From Parelaphostrongylus tenuis (lineage: Eukaryota; Nematoda; Chromadorea; Rhabditida; Metastrongylidae): a stretch of DNA of 64,000 nt. A program made the translations under genes and the position numbers. This document shows positions 46,061-58,048 of this stretch, piece by piece. The notes under the pieces were generated by a model, which saw nothing but the letters and a program-made list of their open reading frames with translations, had not been told where the DNA came from and did not search any database. Location of the stretch: positions 1 through 64,000 of the forward strand of contig JAHQIW010005076.1 of assembly GCA_019055375.1 (NCBI GenBank), read 5' to 3'. How positions within the stretch are numbered: position 1 is the first letter of the stretch; every line of letters begins with the position of its first letter.

Positions 46061-48365
46061 TCCTTCCAAAAAACAATGCACATCATGGAAATTAATAAGA
46101 CATGTAGTATCGGATGGTATTTGAAAGTTCGAATGAAAAGCCTGTCCAACGAATAATGGTTATATGTGAAGTAAAATCTTATGTCTTTGCAGTATAATAT
46201 GAAGTATCACATACTCCGTTGTTTCTCATAAACGGTCATACAGGCGGTTCTGAACCAGTTTGTGACGCAGTGCTTATTGCTCAGGTCGATATACTCAGTT
46301 CCTACAATTTTTCTCCAGACTACCGTTTCTTAGGCATCCATTGGCATCGGCTCTTATTGCGTTTCTTATAAAAAAAGTGTTTAAGGTATATTACAATTTG
46401 ATACTGTTTTTGTTGCAAGGCTCCACCTTCCATGTAACAGACTGTTCTTCGGTAACAATTTACGTTAGCTAATTTTTTGGCCAAGAATGTGATTGATTCA
46501 AGTGCACTACAGAGTTTATGTTCCATTATTTCCAGTTTCGTTTTCGATGCAGCTATCCTCGGTGGGTTGTATCTGTAGCCTGAAAATGGAGTCCAGTTTT
46601 GTGGCGACCTTGCTTACGAATGCAAATCAATATTACTCTTCCTGCTGCTTAGCTGAAAAGCTTTCCTTTAGAAAATAAGCAAAGAGTTGAAATCAGCAAA
46701 TATCACGCTATCGAGCGATTATAATAGACAAAAAATAGCTTTTACCTACGGAAAATGTGCGTGTATGAGACACGGCATTATTTCAGATTTTACAGCATTA
46801 TAAAAGAGTCATCTTGAAACTCAGTTATGTGGCTATGTAGCCAAAGATCTAAGCTTCATAATCATTATCAACACTCCTATGAAGAACACCTATTCAGTGA
46901 ATGAGATCGGTTCATCATTTATCTCCTATAAGCAATAGGCACCAATGTGTAAGAAAAATAGCTGAAGAATTATTCAATTGATGCTGAGTACAAAGATGAG
47001 TTGTTGTTGAACAAGTGGATGAAAACTAGATATAATTGGGATTTGTGTAAATATGAATAAATTGCACAAAAGTGCTCAATAAAGTAAAAGCGGTATCCTT
47101 TTCTCAAGGATATGGTTTTGTCGCTGGAAAATATTGCTTTTCAGAAGCCATTGCCATTACTGCTATTGAAAATAGCTCAATTCAAGTCACTTCAAATATT
47201 GTATCTTCATGCCACAAGAAAGCCTTTCAACGACAATAAAGACCTCTACTTCAGTAGTGAGCTGCCACATTGTAACTTCAGTTCTCTTGCCATCCAAAAT
47301 AACACTCTTACCGAAAGGATTAGACATTTTCATTCCACCAATACCACGACACAACCCCCTTCAGATTCACAACGATTCAGGCCTGTTGTACACAGTCGCT
47401 GTACACAGTCAGTGTCCATTCATTTAGAATAGCTGTTCATGCCCAGTCAACCATTCTGTTTTGCTTTACACAAAGGTAAAGCATCCAGCACCAGACTGTC
47501 TTTCACTAGCTGACATATGGAGAAACGATGTGTTGAGATCCACTTTTACCTTACTTTGCCCTGGAATAGATAATATTCATTCAATTTATTTTACACTACC
47601 CGCCATCACGGTTTCGCTATGCGCATCTCAGGACTTCTAGTACCCAATCCTCGTTTTCATTCTTCACAGAGGTACTTGAATACTTTACGTGCTGGATTTT
47701 ATGTTCTTCATGGATGACGTAGAACGGTGGTCGTGCAAACCTTTTTGGAATCTCGGTAGAGCTCCAGTAAGGGGTTTTGTGAGGCGCTCCTGGGTCTTTT
47801 GCAAGAACGTGTTGCGTTAGGGCTCAAGCCTTGAAGCTCTTCTTCCTAATGGTTGGTATCACTATCCACACGCATACAGCCTCTCGGCATAGTTATTACT
47901 TTTCTTCTTTTATGATTTATTTCCATCAATTGAAGCTTTGTTTGTAGGCGCATTCAAAATTTCACTATATTATCTTATCTTCAATCTATACTTAGTGTGC
48001 AACTAGCGTCTATTGCAATATCTCATTTGATTTAGATTTTCCCATCTAGATCCTCGTTTGTACGAACACACTGCAGTCCACCCGTTTTAACAATGTATTC
48101 ATGCTCGTACGCTTTGCAAAAGATGGGATGCATTGTAACGAAATTAATTGAGTTATCGTTTTTGTCATTAGAATTGTTAAGCTTTGTCCTAAAGATTTGA
48201 ACAATGATGAGCCTTTGATTGAGGCAGTGTTTGGCGCTGTTCTAATCCCTGAAACGAATTTCCTAGATTGACTCCTATTGAGAATTGCATGATGGTGTTC
48301 TGTAAGGGTGCAACAGGTGAAGTACACTTGCATGGATTGAATCCGTCTTTTGTATTCGATCAAAG
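46061..48365. other. Gene-poor stretch
   Basis: Two overlapping open frames at 47112-47432 (+) are Ser/Thr/Pro-rich but lack any motif or good splice context, so no gene is called. The frame at 48046-48363 (-) lies just beyond the stop of the next feature and shows no motif. Confidence 0.35.
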
Positions 48366-49069
48366 GCTAATGATAAGGGCAGCCCGTGAAGGGTTGACAG
48401 GAGTTACTTCCAGCAAATGGTTGTTTTGTTAATCCAAATATATGAAAGATCACATTCAGGTCTAAAAGCGGTCCATGTAAGCTGACTGCGGTCACTTTGC
48501 CGTCAGAAACATCGATTTCTTGAAGCGTATGATTACGTGCACCACACAAAGAAACTTCACCTCTATAGAAATGTCATTCTGATATCAGATTTATCATAAC
48601 AAGCAAAATAACAACTTCATACACACGTGAACTAAGACACGCTTTAGCGATTCAATGCTGAGTAGTTAATTATCCGTAATTTCTTGTTTTGACAGATCTC
48701 GTTTTTTCAAGATTTAAGAATGATTAGGTTACCTGAACTCATAACACTCAGTTGATCTTATTATCATAACAGGTGATACACTTGTGACAGAAATTGTACT
48801 TCCGAATAACAATGACATTTCTCAGACAATTGTCGTTTTACCTTCTGAGTTTCTCTCAATGTTACACCAGCAAACTCACATGTAAACACACCAGCATTTC
48901 TCAAAACTTTATACAGGAAACGCGCCTTTTGCCTTCTTTCTTCTGAGGTATTTTCCTCCGGTATGAGTGCGATGTGGTCGCTGCTGAGCATAAACAGTGA
49001 CGACAAGCAGGCCAAAAAGCTCTTCCTTGAAGAAACGACACATGCCAGCCTCAGTATATAACAACCCAT
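48366..49069 (-). CDS. Possible small secreted protein, two exons
   Basis: A first exon from the ATG at 49069 gives a hydrophobic start (MGCYILRLACVV.., LACLSSLFML) and about 95 residues with four later cysteines. It could splice from near 48772 (CT|GTTATG) to 48574 (TATAG|AGGTGAAG) in matching phase. The second exon continues VSLCGARNHTLQEIDVSDGK and ends SNSCQPFTGCPYH before a stop near 48366. The paired cysteines suggest an extracellular fold. The end is loosely like the ML lipid-binding family, but the match is too weak to claim. The splice donor is non-ideal. Confidence 0.35.
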
Positions 49070-49904
49070 TTTCCTTCTCCTTTTTTTAAATGGTGAATAC
49101 GATATGGTATTGTCAATCTCACTTAATCATATTCTTTTATATAGGGCGACCGGTACTGTTACCAATAATCTACAGATAATTACCTGTTTTTTTAAACATT
49201 TATATCAGTTTTCATACAGTATAATGCATAAAGTGCATAAAGTTCATCATACTGGTCGAAAATTGGAAAGCATTAAATAGTTTGTCAAGGATAGTGCTGC
49301 TTAATACATGCAATTCCACCCCTTCTATACTTTATGATTCTGATTGTTTTCTAAATATTGAAACATTCCGGTTTCACATTGTCTAGATCAGTGTGTAATT
49401 TCGTTTGAAATTTTTATTCACAGCCATGGTATGTGAGGAGGAGATGGAAGCATAGCGGTTCTTTTCCCTTTTCTATACCCTGATTGAGCCCTATGGTAGA
49501 AACGTGTTTTCTGATTTTGTGTGACGTTACGGTAATTATTCGACGCCTAAAACCAAGTGAATTTGAACGGTGTATTTCATTGCTAAATGGCTTTTTTTCG
49601 CTGTTACAGTTGAAATAAGATGTTTTTCTGCTTGCTTTCTAGAAATAACTTCATTAAGCGCTGTATCTGTTAGAAGAAAATTAGGTTTCGTAAATTTGAT
49701 TAATTTTGATGTCAAGATGCCATTCTGACCTCTTGGATAAACGCGTTTTCTGATCTTTTCAAGATCTCTAATAAATGCTTGATAGCTGAAATCTCTATAA
49801 TTTTGATGGAGTACCTTATATTCAAAATAGCTTCTCAAGTGCGCTTCGGAAATGAAAATAAATGTATCTTTTAGATGATCAAATATAATTCCTTTTTATA
49901 TATT

Positions 49905-50230
49905 TAATTCGAGTGTTTTATTAAGACCACGCTCAAATTTCAATATATCTCATGGTTATAATTTGAGCCAACATGTCATGTAATCTGTTAATGGGCTATT
50001 GTGCAGCCTAATACACGTGTTTCGACCCTACAGTCTCGTCACTAAGACAGAACCCTTCGTCTTTTAGTCTTTAGACAATACTTTCGGGAGCCCCTACTCT
50101 CCCTATAAAGATGTAAGTGACGACGAACGATTTACACTGTTTGTCAAGTGAAATGGTCACCGCATATACAAGGTTATACACTCGACTGCTCTTTGGCTGG
50201 TATTTTCATAATATTATATCTATAACTTTT
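49905..50230. repeat. Hammerhead-bearing repeat (family H3)
   Basis: It begins gagtgttttattaagaccac, then cgctcaaatttcaa and tttgagccaacatgtcatg. The same terminal order occurs at 24735-24810. The hammerhead on the minus strand follows, then aacccttcgtctttt, a cgggagcccctactctccct segment and a cttgtcaagtgaaat-like end. The last parts match 25030-25130 reversed. This copy supplies the left end missing from the 25130 copy. Confidence 0.65.
49998..50047 (-). ncRNA. Hammerhead ribozyme, minus strand, first core base changed
   Basis: On the minus strand the core reads GTGACGAG, with stem II GACT-GTAG-GGTC, then exact GAAAC and the palindromic ACACGTGT ending in a GUA cleavage triplet. Stem I pairs GTCTTA with TTAGGC with one mismatch and one wobble. 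Relative to 25133-25175 several stem positions differ on both strands while still pairing (stem II GUCU/AGAC versus GACU/GGUC), which is covariation evidence. Confidence 0.65.
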
Positions 50231-50234
50231 TATT

Positions 50235-50520
50235 TATATAATTGGTTCAAGCGGTGGTATGATGTTATAGATACTCAGTAATGTAGAGCGATGTGCAAGA
50301 GTTTTGCATCAGGCGAGACTCGAATCCACATCTCATTCTGTACGGGAGGGCGTACTCTAACCCACTGCATTACTGACGCCCATTTTTGCCACCACTCTTT
50401 CTGCGCAACAACGCATCTATTTGTCATCTACCAGCCGTCAACAACGTGGCCCAGATAGTCCGTTATCGACATTGAACCCAGTCGCGCTAACAGATAGTAG
50501 TTTTAATGATCACATGTAAT
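50235..50520 (-). repeat. tRNA-like repeat family C with module 50306-50381
   Basis: The minus strand module opens GGGCGTCAGTAATGC and has a GATTCGAGTCTCGCC T-arm with box B-like sequence. It is flanked by gtagagcgatgtgcaa. On the other side come tctgcgcaacaacgcatct, accagccgtcaacaac, and cgcgctaacagatag. The phrase aagcggtggtatgatgtt lies at the left end, as at 24005. Confidence 0.6.
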
Positions 50521-50559
50521 TCCTTTTTTATTGAATGTTCCAATGATATGTGATATGAT

Positions 50560-50700
50560 GTTCCAAATATACCCATTGATGTAGGGTGATGTACAAAATT
50601 TTGTATCACTCGGGACTCGAACCCGCATCTCACTCTATGGCGGAGCGTGTGCTCTATCCCGTTGCACTAGTGACGCCCGTTTTGCTCACCAGTCCATCTT
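50560..50700 (-). repeat. tRNA-like repeat family C with module 50604-50678
   Basis: Partial copy: atacccattgatgtagggtg, then the minus-strand module (GGGCGTCACTAGTGC start, GGGTTCGAGTCCCG T-arm with exact box B), ending shortly after at caccagtcc. The T-arm stem is perfect. It directly follows the 50235 copy in the same orientation. Confidence 0.6.
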
Positions 50701-50704
50701 TCAG

Positions 50705-51150
50705 AAATTATTTTCCACACGCAAGCCTTTCTCGCTGAACAAAACTATTTCGCTAGATTTCAAACAATCGTTCGATAGCCTAAATCTCGGCAATTCCCAT
50801 AGTACCTTTGTTATCGAAGCACTTTAGCACTTTATTTGAACCGTCATCACAGTCTTTTGTTCACTGCGCGGATCCCAGTACATCTAGCAGTCAATTTGCT
50901 TTTCTTCTTGAACGGCGTAGAATACTAGGTTATCAAAGAAAATTCCTTATTTTACTCCAGCAATCAACGAAAGACTACATTTTGTAGTAAATCGATAGGA
51001 TGAAATATCACAATCAATTGGGGCCGATGTCTCAAAATCCCACTAACTAGAATGCGAAACTCAATCTTCTTCTAATTGTTGCAGCCCTCTAAATACTCCT
51101 CTCAGAAATCAATTATGTATATGAAGTCTCTGAGATTTACCCTATTGAAT
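50705..51150. repeat. Foldback copy of dispersed repeat family E
   Basis: The left arm has ctcgctgaacaaaac, gattt, ttcgatagcctaaatctc. The right arm has gaatgcgaaactcaatctt, gttgcagccct and gagatttaccctattgaatg. The arms are inverted relative to each other, as at 1920-2515. Confidence 0.5.
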
Positions 51151-53494
51151 GACTAATGAGTGTTTGTAGATAAAATTTTGTACAGTGAGAAATATTCAAA
51201 TGTGTAACATGGTTTTATTTCGGCTCTTACTGCGCAAAAAACAAGCCATTTGAGAAATAGAATATGTCTTTCAAATTCACTTGATATCATTTATCAAATG
51301 AATGCTAACAAATCAACGGAATAGGCTCTTTACAAAAAAAAAAAAAAAAAAACGAAGAGCTCACGAGCGCAATCCTTGAAATCGATTGTATGTAACAGAA
51401 ATTGTTTTTAGAATTAAGAATTTTTAAGGCGGTTCCATTTTATTATTCTTAGAAATACGTTCACAAAAGTCCTTTCAATGATTGTTTGATTTTTTTTTTG
51501 GTGAAAAAGTTTATGAAAGTCAAAATCTAGCCATATAATCTCTAAAGATCGCTATGAAATAGAGAAAATAGGATGCGATTATAGATCGATATCCTTCATT
51601 TGCTTGTAGAACGTATAACGAAAATCTTTTCATACAATAAGCTACTATCATGGTCGAAATTTTTCATACTATCGAATGACTGAGAAAAGATCAATAAGGT
51701 AAGAGAAAATGTTCAGTAACAGCCAGAAATATATTCGTTTTCGCAAGAATTGGTTTTTCTTCTAAGAAAAGCGCGATTCTGGGATTAAGCTAGCTAAAAA
51801 TATTCATACGGAAGTCTCATCAGTGACATTTTATCGTTCTTTAATCATCATGTCTTTCTGAGAGCTTAATTACGAATTTGTGGAGTACGCGCCAATCTTC
51901 GTAAGTGTGCGGACGGCGTGCCCAGCTGAGGGTGATAATGACCCTTTTAGTTCGCGAAAGGATTTACTAAAAGTTTAATCGCGAGAAAATTTTATTATTA
52001 CGAATAAGTGGATATTGTTAGAACATTTACAATCGTACTTCTAGTAGTAAAACACTTCCAATTATGCTTAAAGATCCTACTATTCAATACGAAAGTTACG
52101 CTCTTGCTATAGCAATGAATTTCCCAACTCTATTCATATTTCTTTCGTCGACACTATGAGGAAGTATTTGGAAATAATATTCTTCCCATACTATGACACC
52201 TAGAAGGAACTCATGTGGAGGACTTTCTGGTATCTAATGGGATTAGGCCTTAATTGAGTTTGTATTTTCTCACCCAAACTTTCAGGACATATCACTGATG
52301 TTGTAGATTTTCTGCTTGTAAGGAATCTCTATTAAAATATAAAACCAACGAGGAGAAGAAATTTCCTACACATAGGAGCTGTGGGCCCTTTATTTGAACT
52401 TCGCAACGAGTTTTGTTTGCAATTATACAGTAAAATTTGGACGCTCGGCACTTCACCGCCTCAAAAAGTAGCAGTTATCAATGAAATATCTTTAGGTGTT
52501 TTTAGTAAGAAGAAAGCACTTGCGTCCTAACGATCGGTGCCTTCCAATATAAAATGGCATCCTTTGGAAATGAACATATTTCTTGCTCTTTTTGTTCATT
52601 TTTGCCACCTACCTCGTCAAGATAAGGCCGTCTTTTCCTACTCATCAACCTCCTATAGCGACAGATATGTTTCTTCTGTAATTCACTCTCAAATAGTTGA
52701 CATGTGAAGCTCGTAGAAGTCGACTGGATTTTGGCACCTGCTCCTTACAGATTCTTGAACATCTCCCGTTGTCATCAAAGAGTAGAGCTGAATTCTGTGC
52801 GACGAATTCTTCTTTGATTGCTCATCAATAATATCCTTAACACTGCCCTCTTGATATGAACGGGAACAATACAGTGCGAAATATTGACTGAAATTTCAAA
52901 GGTTTCATCGAGTTGAAGGTCAAACTAATTCGCAATTTCCTGAATCGACTACTTCCGAAAATTGCACCTTCACAATCAGTGAATACTGAATGACAACGCT
53001 GAACAAACGCGATTATTGCAGTACTTGCTTGTTTGCCTAAAAAACTCTCGTGGCTTTCTGCACTACATTAAATAAAATGCGAAAATCTCTGTTTATTTGG
53101 CTATTCACGCTGCGCTCAGCATCTCCTTTGTCGTCCCGAGTGGGTTAACACGTTGACCTATTTCAAATGTTGAAAATGAATGACTCGCTGAGTACATTCT
53201 GACCTGCAAGAATAACGGATCATCTACAGCATACGTTGATCCAAGCTTGGCTATACTGAGATGAAGCACCATAGCTCTCGAAAGTCTTTTTTGCGTCCGA
53301 GCAGAAGTTTCCCCATAACACATGCTATATCGTGTCTTTCTCGATAAGAAAATATACCTGAAACTTTACAAAATACGAGATTTGAAAAAAATTTTCATTC
53401 GGCCATGAAGATTGTTACTGTTTTTGTTGTTCAAAATGTCCCAACTGGCTGCAAAAGTTCAAATTCACAACTCTCGTTTTGTTCTCTTCCCTAT
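51151..53494. other. Gene-poor stretch
   Basis: Contains a poly-A run near 51333-51351. No gene, repeat or RNA recognised with support. Confidence 0.4.
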
Positions 53495-53860
53495 TATATA
53501 GACCTACATAGAGATGTAGAGTGATGCGCAAAACTTTCGCTTCAGGCGGGATTCCAACCCGCACCTCACTTTATCCGGAGGGGGGGGGGGGGCTTCAACC
53601 TGTTGCACTGCTGGCGCCCTTTTCACCCGCCTCTCTTTCTACGCTACAACGCATCTATCTGCCAGCACCCATCTGTTAACGATTTGGCTCAAATAGTCAA
53701 AATCGATGCCGACTACTTGGGCTAAACGTTGACAAGTTAGAGCTCGCGTGATCCAATTAAGTAACACAGGTTTGAGTCCCGCTTGACGCAAAAATTTTGC
53801 ACATTGCTCTACATCACTGTGTATATCTTTGACTTCATACCGGAGCTAAAAGCGATCAAG
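53495..53860. repeat. tRNA-like foldback, family C
   Basis: The left arm gtagagtgatgcgcaaaact and a minus-strand module (about 53538-53618) are mirrored at 53740-53815. There a decayed plus-strand module (ggtttgagtcccgcttgacg as T-arm) is followed by ttttgcacattgctctaca. A run of 13 G (53580-53592) interrupts the left module where other copies have 3 or so. The right end has cataccggagctaaaagcg, like the other family C copies. Confidence 0.6.
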
Positions 53861-55448
53861 TGAAAAAAGTTTGGTTTACTTTAGACCGTGTACGCAGTTT
53901 CGATGAGATTTGCGCGGTACCAGTTAGGTTAAAAAAAATTAGGTGTTCTGATTGTGTTGAGAATGTGTGGTAACTACTGGTAATTCACAACAACTGCAGT
54001 CTTTGGTGTTCTGGTGAAACTGTCACTGCAGACAATGGCTGTGAATAGAACGAAAAACACATTGAGATACTGAGGTTGCTAAGCTTGGTTCTGTAACAGA
54101 TCAGGCAGTTTAGTATAAGTATGGGAAGTGAAGCCAAATAAGCAGTGAAGGTACGTCCGAGCCACCCGTTACAATTCCTGAATCCTGATTAACAAGTGAA
54201 GGCATCTTAAAACAAACTGAAGCATTGTCTCCAGCTTCTTTTCGATGTATAATGTCAGGCTCTGACGAGGTGGTCGCGACTGGGAAAACGAAAATAAGTA
54301 ACTAACATACCAAATCCCAAAAAGGCTAGAAACAGTCTTCCACTACCCATCGAAGTTCTACAACGAGGCTTCTGAAAATAGCCGACTGAATACATCTTGA
54401 AGTAAATTCATTTATCAGGAAACAGCAGGTTGAATGGTAATGCTTGAGACCATGCATCAGCAGAAGCGTAATTAATAAATTTGTCACCTCTTATATCCAT
54501 AATTTCATAATACCGTAATTAACAAACATGCTCAATGTTGCTAGGAATGGATATTTGCAAACGCCTTAACTTTTAATATTGGAATTGTTTCTCGGTCGAT
54601 GCGTATTATTCATGAATAGACATCGACAACTTTGTGAAGTCTTGCATGAATTTGTCAATTTCACTTATAGGTTTGAATATTTGCCACATATTTGATAAGA
54701 AAAAGGAAGAGTGCCATTTGGCTCTTGTCCTTATAGTCAAAGCAAAAGCCAAGAAGAAACATCAGCGAATTGCGTAATGAGAAATGATTCAGCTTCAAGA
54801 AAACGTCATAATATGGTGGACAACATCTTATTCATAGCTTGAATTCCGACAGTTCAGTTCAGCACGTCGTCCTCATTTCCATGAATGAAAAGGTTAGGTA
54901 TCTTCCACCACCCCCTCTATGCAAAAGGGTTGAATACGAGACTTGAGAAGTGTTAAATGGCATATAAGTGACTCTTAGTCAGTGTTACATGAAAGGTCAA
55001 CCCAAACTAAGAGAATAAGGCTTAAGAATTGTTCAAACATGCAGTACGAAAAGTCACATGAGTATTAACTACTACGTCGATATGCGGAAATATCTAGACA
55101 TTATTTGTATTCAATCTACGGTCAAGTACGCACTTTCAAATGACTGACTTGTGTAAGGCTACCTGGAAGACTTATATCCTCATACTAAAACTATCTCTCT
55201 ATGCATCGTTTATAAGAAAAATGAACTTATCCGAAATTTTTTTTATAAATAATTCAGGGCGCAGAACGCCGCAGGCTCTCATCAACCTCTCGAATCTAAT
55301 TTCAACTAGTATTGATTAATGTACAAAGTCCGTTGAAAATTTCTGGAATCCACTAAACGTTTTTCAAACATCAGTAATATTTCACCATTCAGAATTTATG
55401 GCGGTGTCCTGCAAACAGTAGAGAGTACCGGGTTTCAATAATCAGTCA
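53861..55448. other. Gene-poor stretch
   Basis: Near 54255 a gctctgacgaggtgg..ggaaaacg phrase is reminiscent of a hammerhead core, but stem II cannot be formed. Nothing else recognised. Confidence 0.4.
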
Positions 55449-56035
55449 GAATTCATTTTATTTGACTGCGTATTGCGGTTTCATGATGCCACAATTAACT
55501 CAATAATGTGGAGTGGTGTGCGAAAGGGCTTGCGTCAGCGGGGATTCGGACCCAGATCTCACTCTTTTCGAGAGAGCGTGCTGACCGTTGCACTACCGAC
55601 GCACGCTTTTGCACACCGCTCTTTCTACTCTACAACGCGTTATCTTTTAACAGCCAACCTCTGCGGTGTGGCGTGGGCATCACTGATCGACGTTGAACGC
55701 ATTTATGCTGACAGATATTGGATTTCAATAATCAATCAGAATTCATTTATGTGACCGCGTATTGCGGTATTATGATGCTACACTTAACCAAATAATGTGG
55801 AAATGGTGTGCGAAACATAAGTGGGTTTCAATGTCGATAGTGGACTGCCCATGCTACACGGTGGACAATTGGCTGTTGACGGACAACGCGTGTAACGCGG
55901 AAGGAGCGGTGTGCAAAGCGTGCGTCGGTAGTGCATCGCTTCAGCATGCGCTCTCGAAAGAGTGAGATCTGGGTTCGAATCCCTGTTGACATCAACTTTT
56001 TCGCACACCATTCTATATTATTGGGTTGATAGTAG
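55449..56035. repeat. Foldback element with outward tRNA-like modules (family D)
   Basis: Arms at 55505-55705 and 55825-56020 are inverted copies. The left module (55531-55603, minus strand) has acceptor strands TGCGTCG and CTGACGCA, and a GGGTCCGAATCCCC T-arm. The right module (55921-55993, plus strand) has TGCGTCGGTAGTGCATCG and GGGTTCGAATCCCT with exact box B. A direct repeat (tgcgtattgcggtttcatga / cgcgtattgcggtattatga) begins each half. It is related in design to families B and C, and shares their modules' position, but the flanks differ. Confidence 0.72.
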
Positions 56036-57769
56036 AGAGTACTCTGCTACATTATGGATTTAAGTGTTTATCAATTGCTCACTGTGCATAATGTAGTGTA
56101 CGAAACAAACAGCTTCACACATGAAATGAATGGTACCTCTATGACAATTATGCGTTGGCTTTCGGTTCAGTTCTTTCGAAATCGGTTCCGCTATGTAGGG
56201 CATATCCTACCGCGAAACTGGCAAGGGCGAAAAGCACCGTGCAACTACGAGGCTGCAGTGCTGAAAAACATATCTTTACTGTATAAGCGTCATTAGAGAC
56301 CTAATGAAAGCTTAAAACATGTTATCACATTTAAAATGCATCTTTAGACCTTTGACGGGCGTGCTCTAGGGCTATTTGGTGGTTACCTAATAAAATTTAG
56401 TTTTTTATTTCCACTAAAGGAGTGTGTCGCTACTAAATGGTAGATTGCGATAGAACAGACTTAATAAGTATATGGGTAGTAGAAAAAATGTGAATACTGC
56501 CTCTAAAACACCGCTTTTCCAAGAGGGAAAAAATTTGTGAGTCCGATTGACTGAGTGCTTTCTTTCTACTCGTTATCTGGGTGGATACCAAAAAATCCTA
56601 ATTTTGAGTTCCTTTTTGAAGTTGTATATCCCAGAAAGCGTGTTCTCAAGTTACGATTTTAGAGAATTGTTGAGAGAAATGTGAGAAAGAGAGTTTAATT
56701 ACGTTGCTACGCCATCGATATGGCATCCATACTAAGACGTAGAAGTTTTCAAGACAACTGAGTGCTCTTTTTACTATAACTCTTTATGCGGGACCCGTCA
56801 TTGAACCTTTTTTATTTCGCAACGATAATCTGACTCAAAATCAAAATTCTGCTACATAACTATCGACGAATGCTCGGGAAGTTCAGACAAACAATGGATA
56901 ACTGCTGCTAAAACGAAGATTCATAAAGATGACGAAATTTCAAAGCAGCATCATAACAGCACATGAAATCTTTCAAAAGCTTTTATTGGAAGACAAACAC
57001 GGCTAGCGGTTCGAATTTAATGCAAAATATGGTGGGATTCGTGCAGTAGCCGAGATAGCAGGCCGTGTGAATAGATAAATAATTAGCAGCCCTCATTGCT
57101 CATCAGGGAAAACACTGAAATATTCAGCCTGCACAAGATAGATATACGTTATCACTGCATGATACACCACGTCTTTGACTTGCTTAAACACAATAGGCTC
57201 ATTGATACTGATAGGTAAAAATATTCCATCGTTCACGATTGAAATGATTACAAGAAAGCCCCATTTTAATTGAACACACACGCTGAAGGTCGGTTTGTGA
57301 GTGAAATTTTTTTATCACCATTTATATTGTGCTCATATAAAGCACATATGAGGTCTTTCTTCTGCTGTTTAAAATAAAGGATCTGTTCCAGAAAGCTACA
57401 GTACGGCAATAAATAAGGGATCAGGCAAACTCTTATTTACAGCAGCTCGGTGATAAGGTCAAACTGGATGATAACCTTCGCAATTCTGTAGCTGTAAAGG
57501 ACATACCTATCTGTAGACCGCATGGTTGCCCAAATTAGCTCTTTCATGAAAAAACGTTCCAATCGCCACATTACTGTCTGTTACTGTTCCTGACGACCAT
57601 GCAGATTGGTTTTTTCACTCAAGGATCATACATGTTCAGATGAAAATTTGTGTTCGCTTATCCCTAGGTGTCATCATTGGCAATGTAGATTTCGTGTCAG
57701 CGCAGCGGTATATTTCTAGAAATCTTTTATGCCTTTTTGAGTATATAATAAGCTCTGAGCTATTAGGCT
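56036..57769. other. Gene-poor stretch
   Basis: No gene or repeat recognised. Confidence 0.4.
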
Positions 57770-57773
57770 TAGT

Positions 57774-57817
57774 GGTATACAGGCACCTGTTTCTTCCTAT
57801 TGGGGCTCATCAATACC
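57774..57817 (-). ncRNA. Hammerhead ribozyme, left arm
   Basis: On the minus strand, stem I pairs GGTA with TACC. The core reads TTGATGAG (first base U for C). Stem II CCCC-AATA-GGAA is partly unpaired. GAAAC is exact. Stem III is ACAG-GTGC-CTGT, with a GUA cleavage triplet directly before TACC. Stem II damage suggests reduced or no activity. Confidence 0.65.
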
Positions 57818-58011
57818 AAATATCCTCGCTTCAGCCATTCAGCTGAAGTCAAATAATTCTCTACAAGAAGTGACGTCGAGTAAAAAATCACAAGTCGGAT
57901 GATGGAGTTACTCGATATTGTAGCGACCTGCCGTCGAACTCGTAGCTGCTATAATGAATCATTTCTCTCCTATCGACCGCTTTTTACAGATGTTTTATAG
58001 AACTTTTATTA

Positions 58012-58048
58012 CTGATGAGTCCCAATAGGGCGAAACAGGAGACTGTAT
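58012..58048 (+). ncRNA. Hammerhead ribozyme with fully consensus core
   Basis: CTGATGAG (58012-58019), stem II GTCCC-AATA-GGGC, GAAAC (58032-58036), stem III ACAG-GAGA-CTGT, then A, so the GUA triplet puts the cut between 58047 and 58048. Every conserved catalytic position is present. Only stem I is weak: tta upstream pairs with just the first two bases of taccatt. Confidence 0.78.

Noticed and set aside
47112..47432. Ser/Thr-rich overlapping frames
   Set aside because: Two overlapping frames are equally open, which points to low-complexity composition rather than coding.
49536..49838. 100-codon minus-strand open frame starting MRSYFEYKVLHQNYRD
   Set aside because: Somewhat protein-like in composition, but no recognisable domain, no paralogue in the window and no clear splice sites.
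54255..54290. CTGACGAG followed by GGAAAAC
   Set aside because: The intervening bases do not pair and the GAAA box is displaced.
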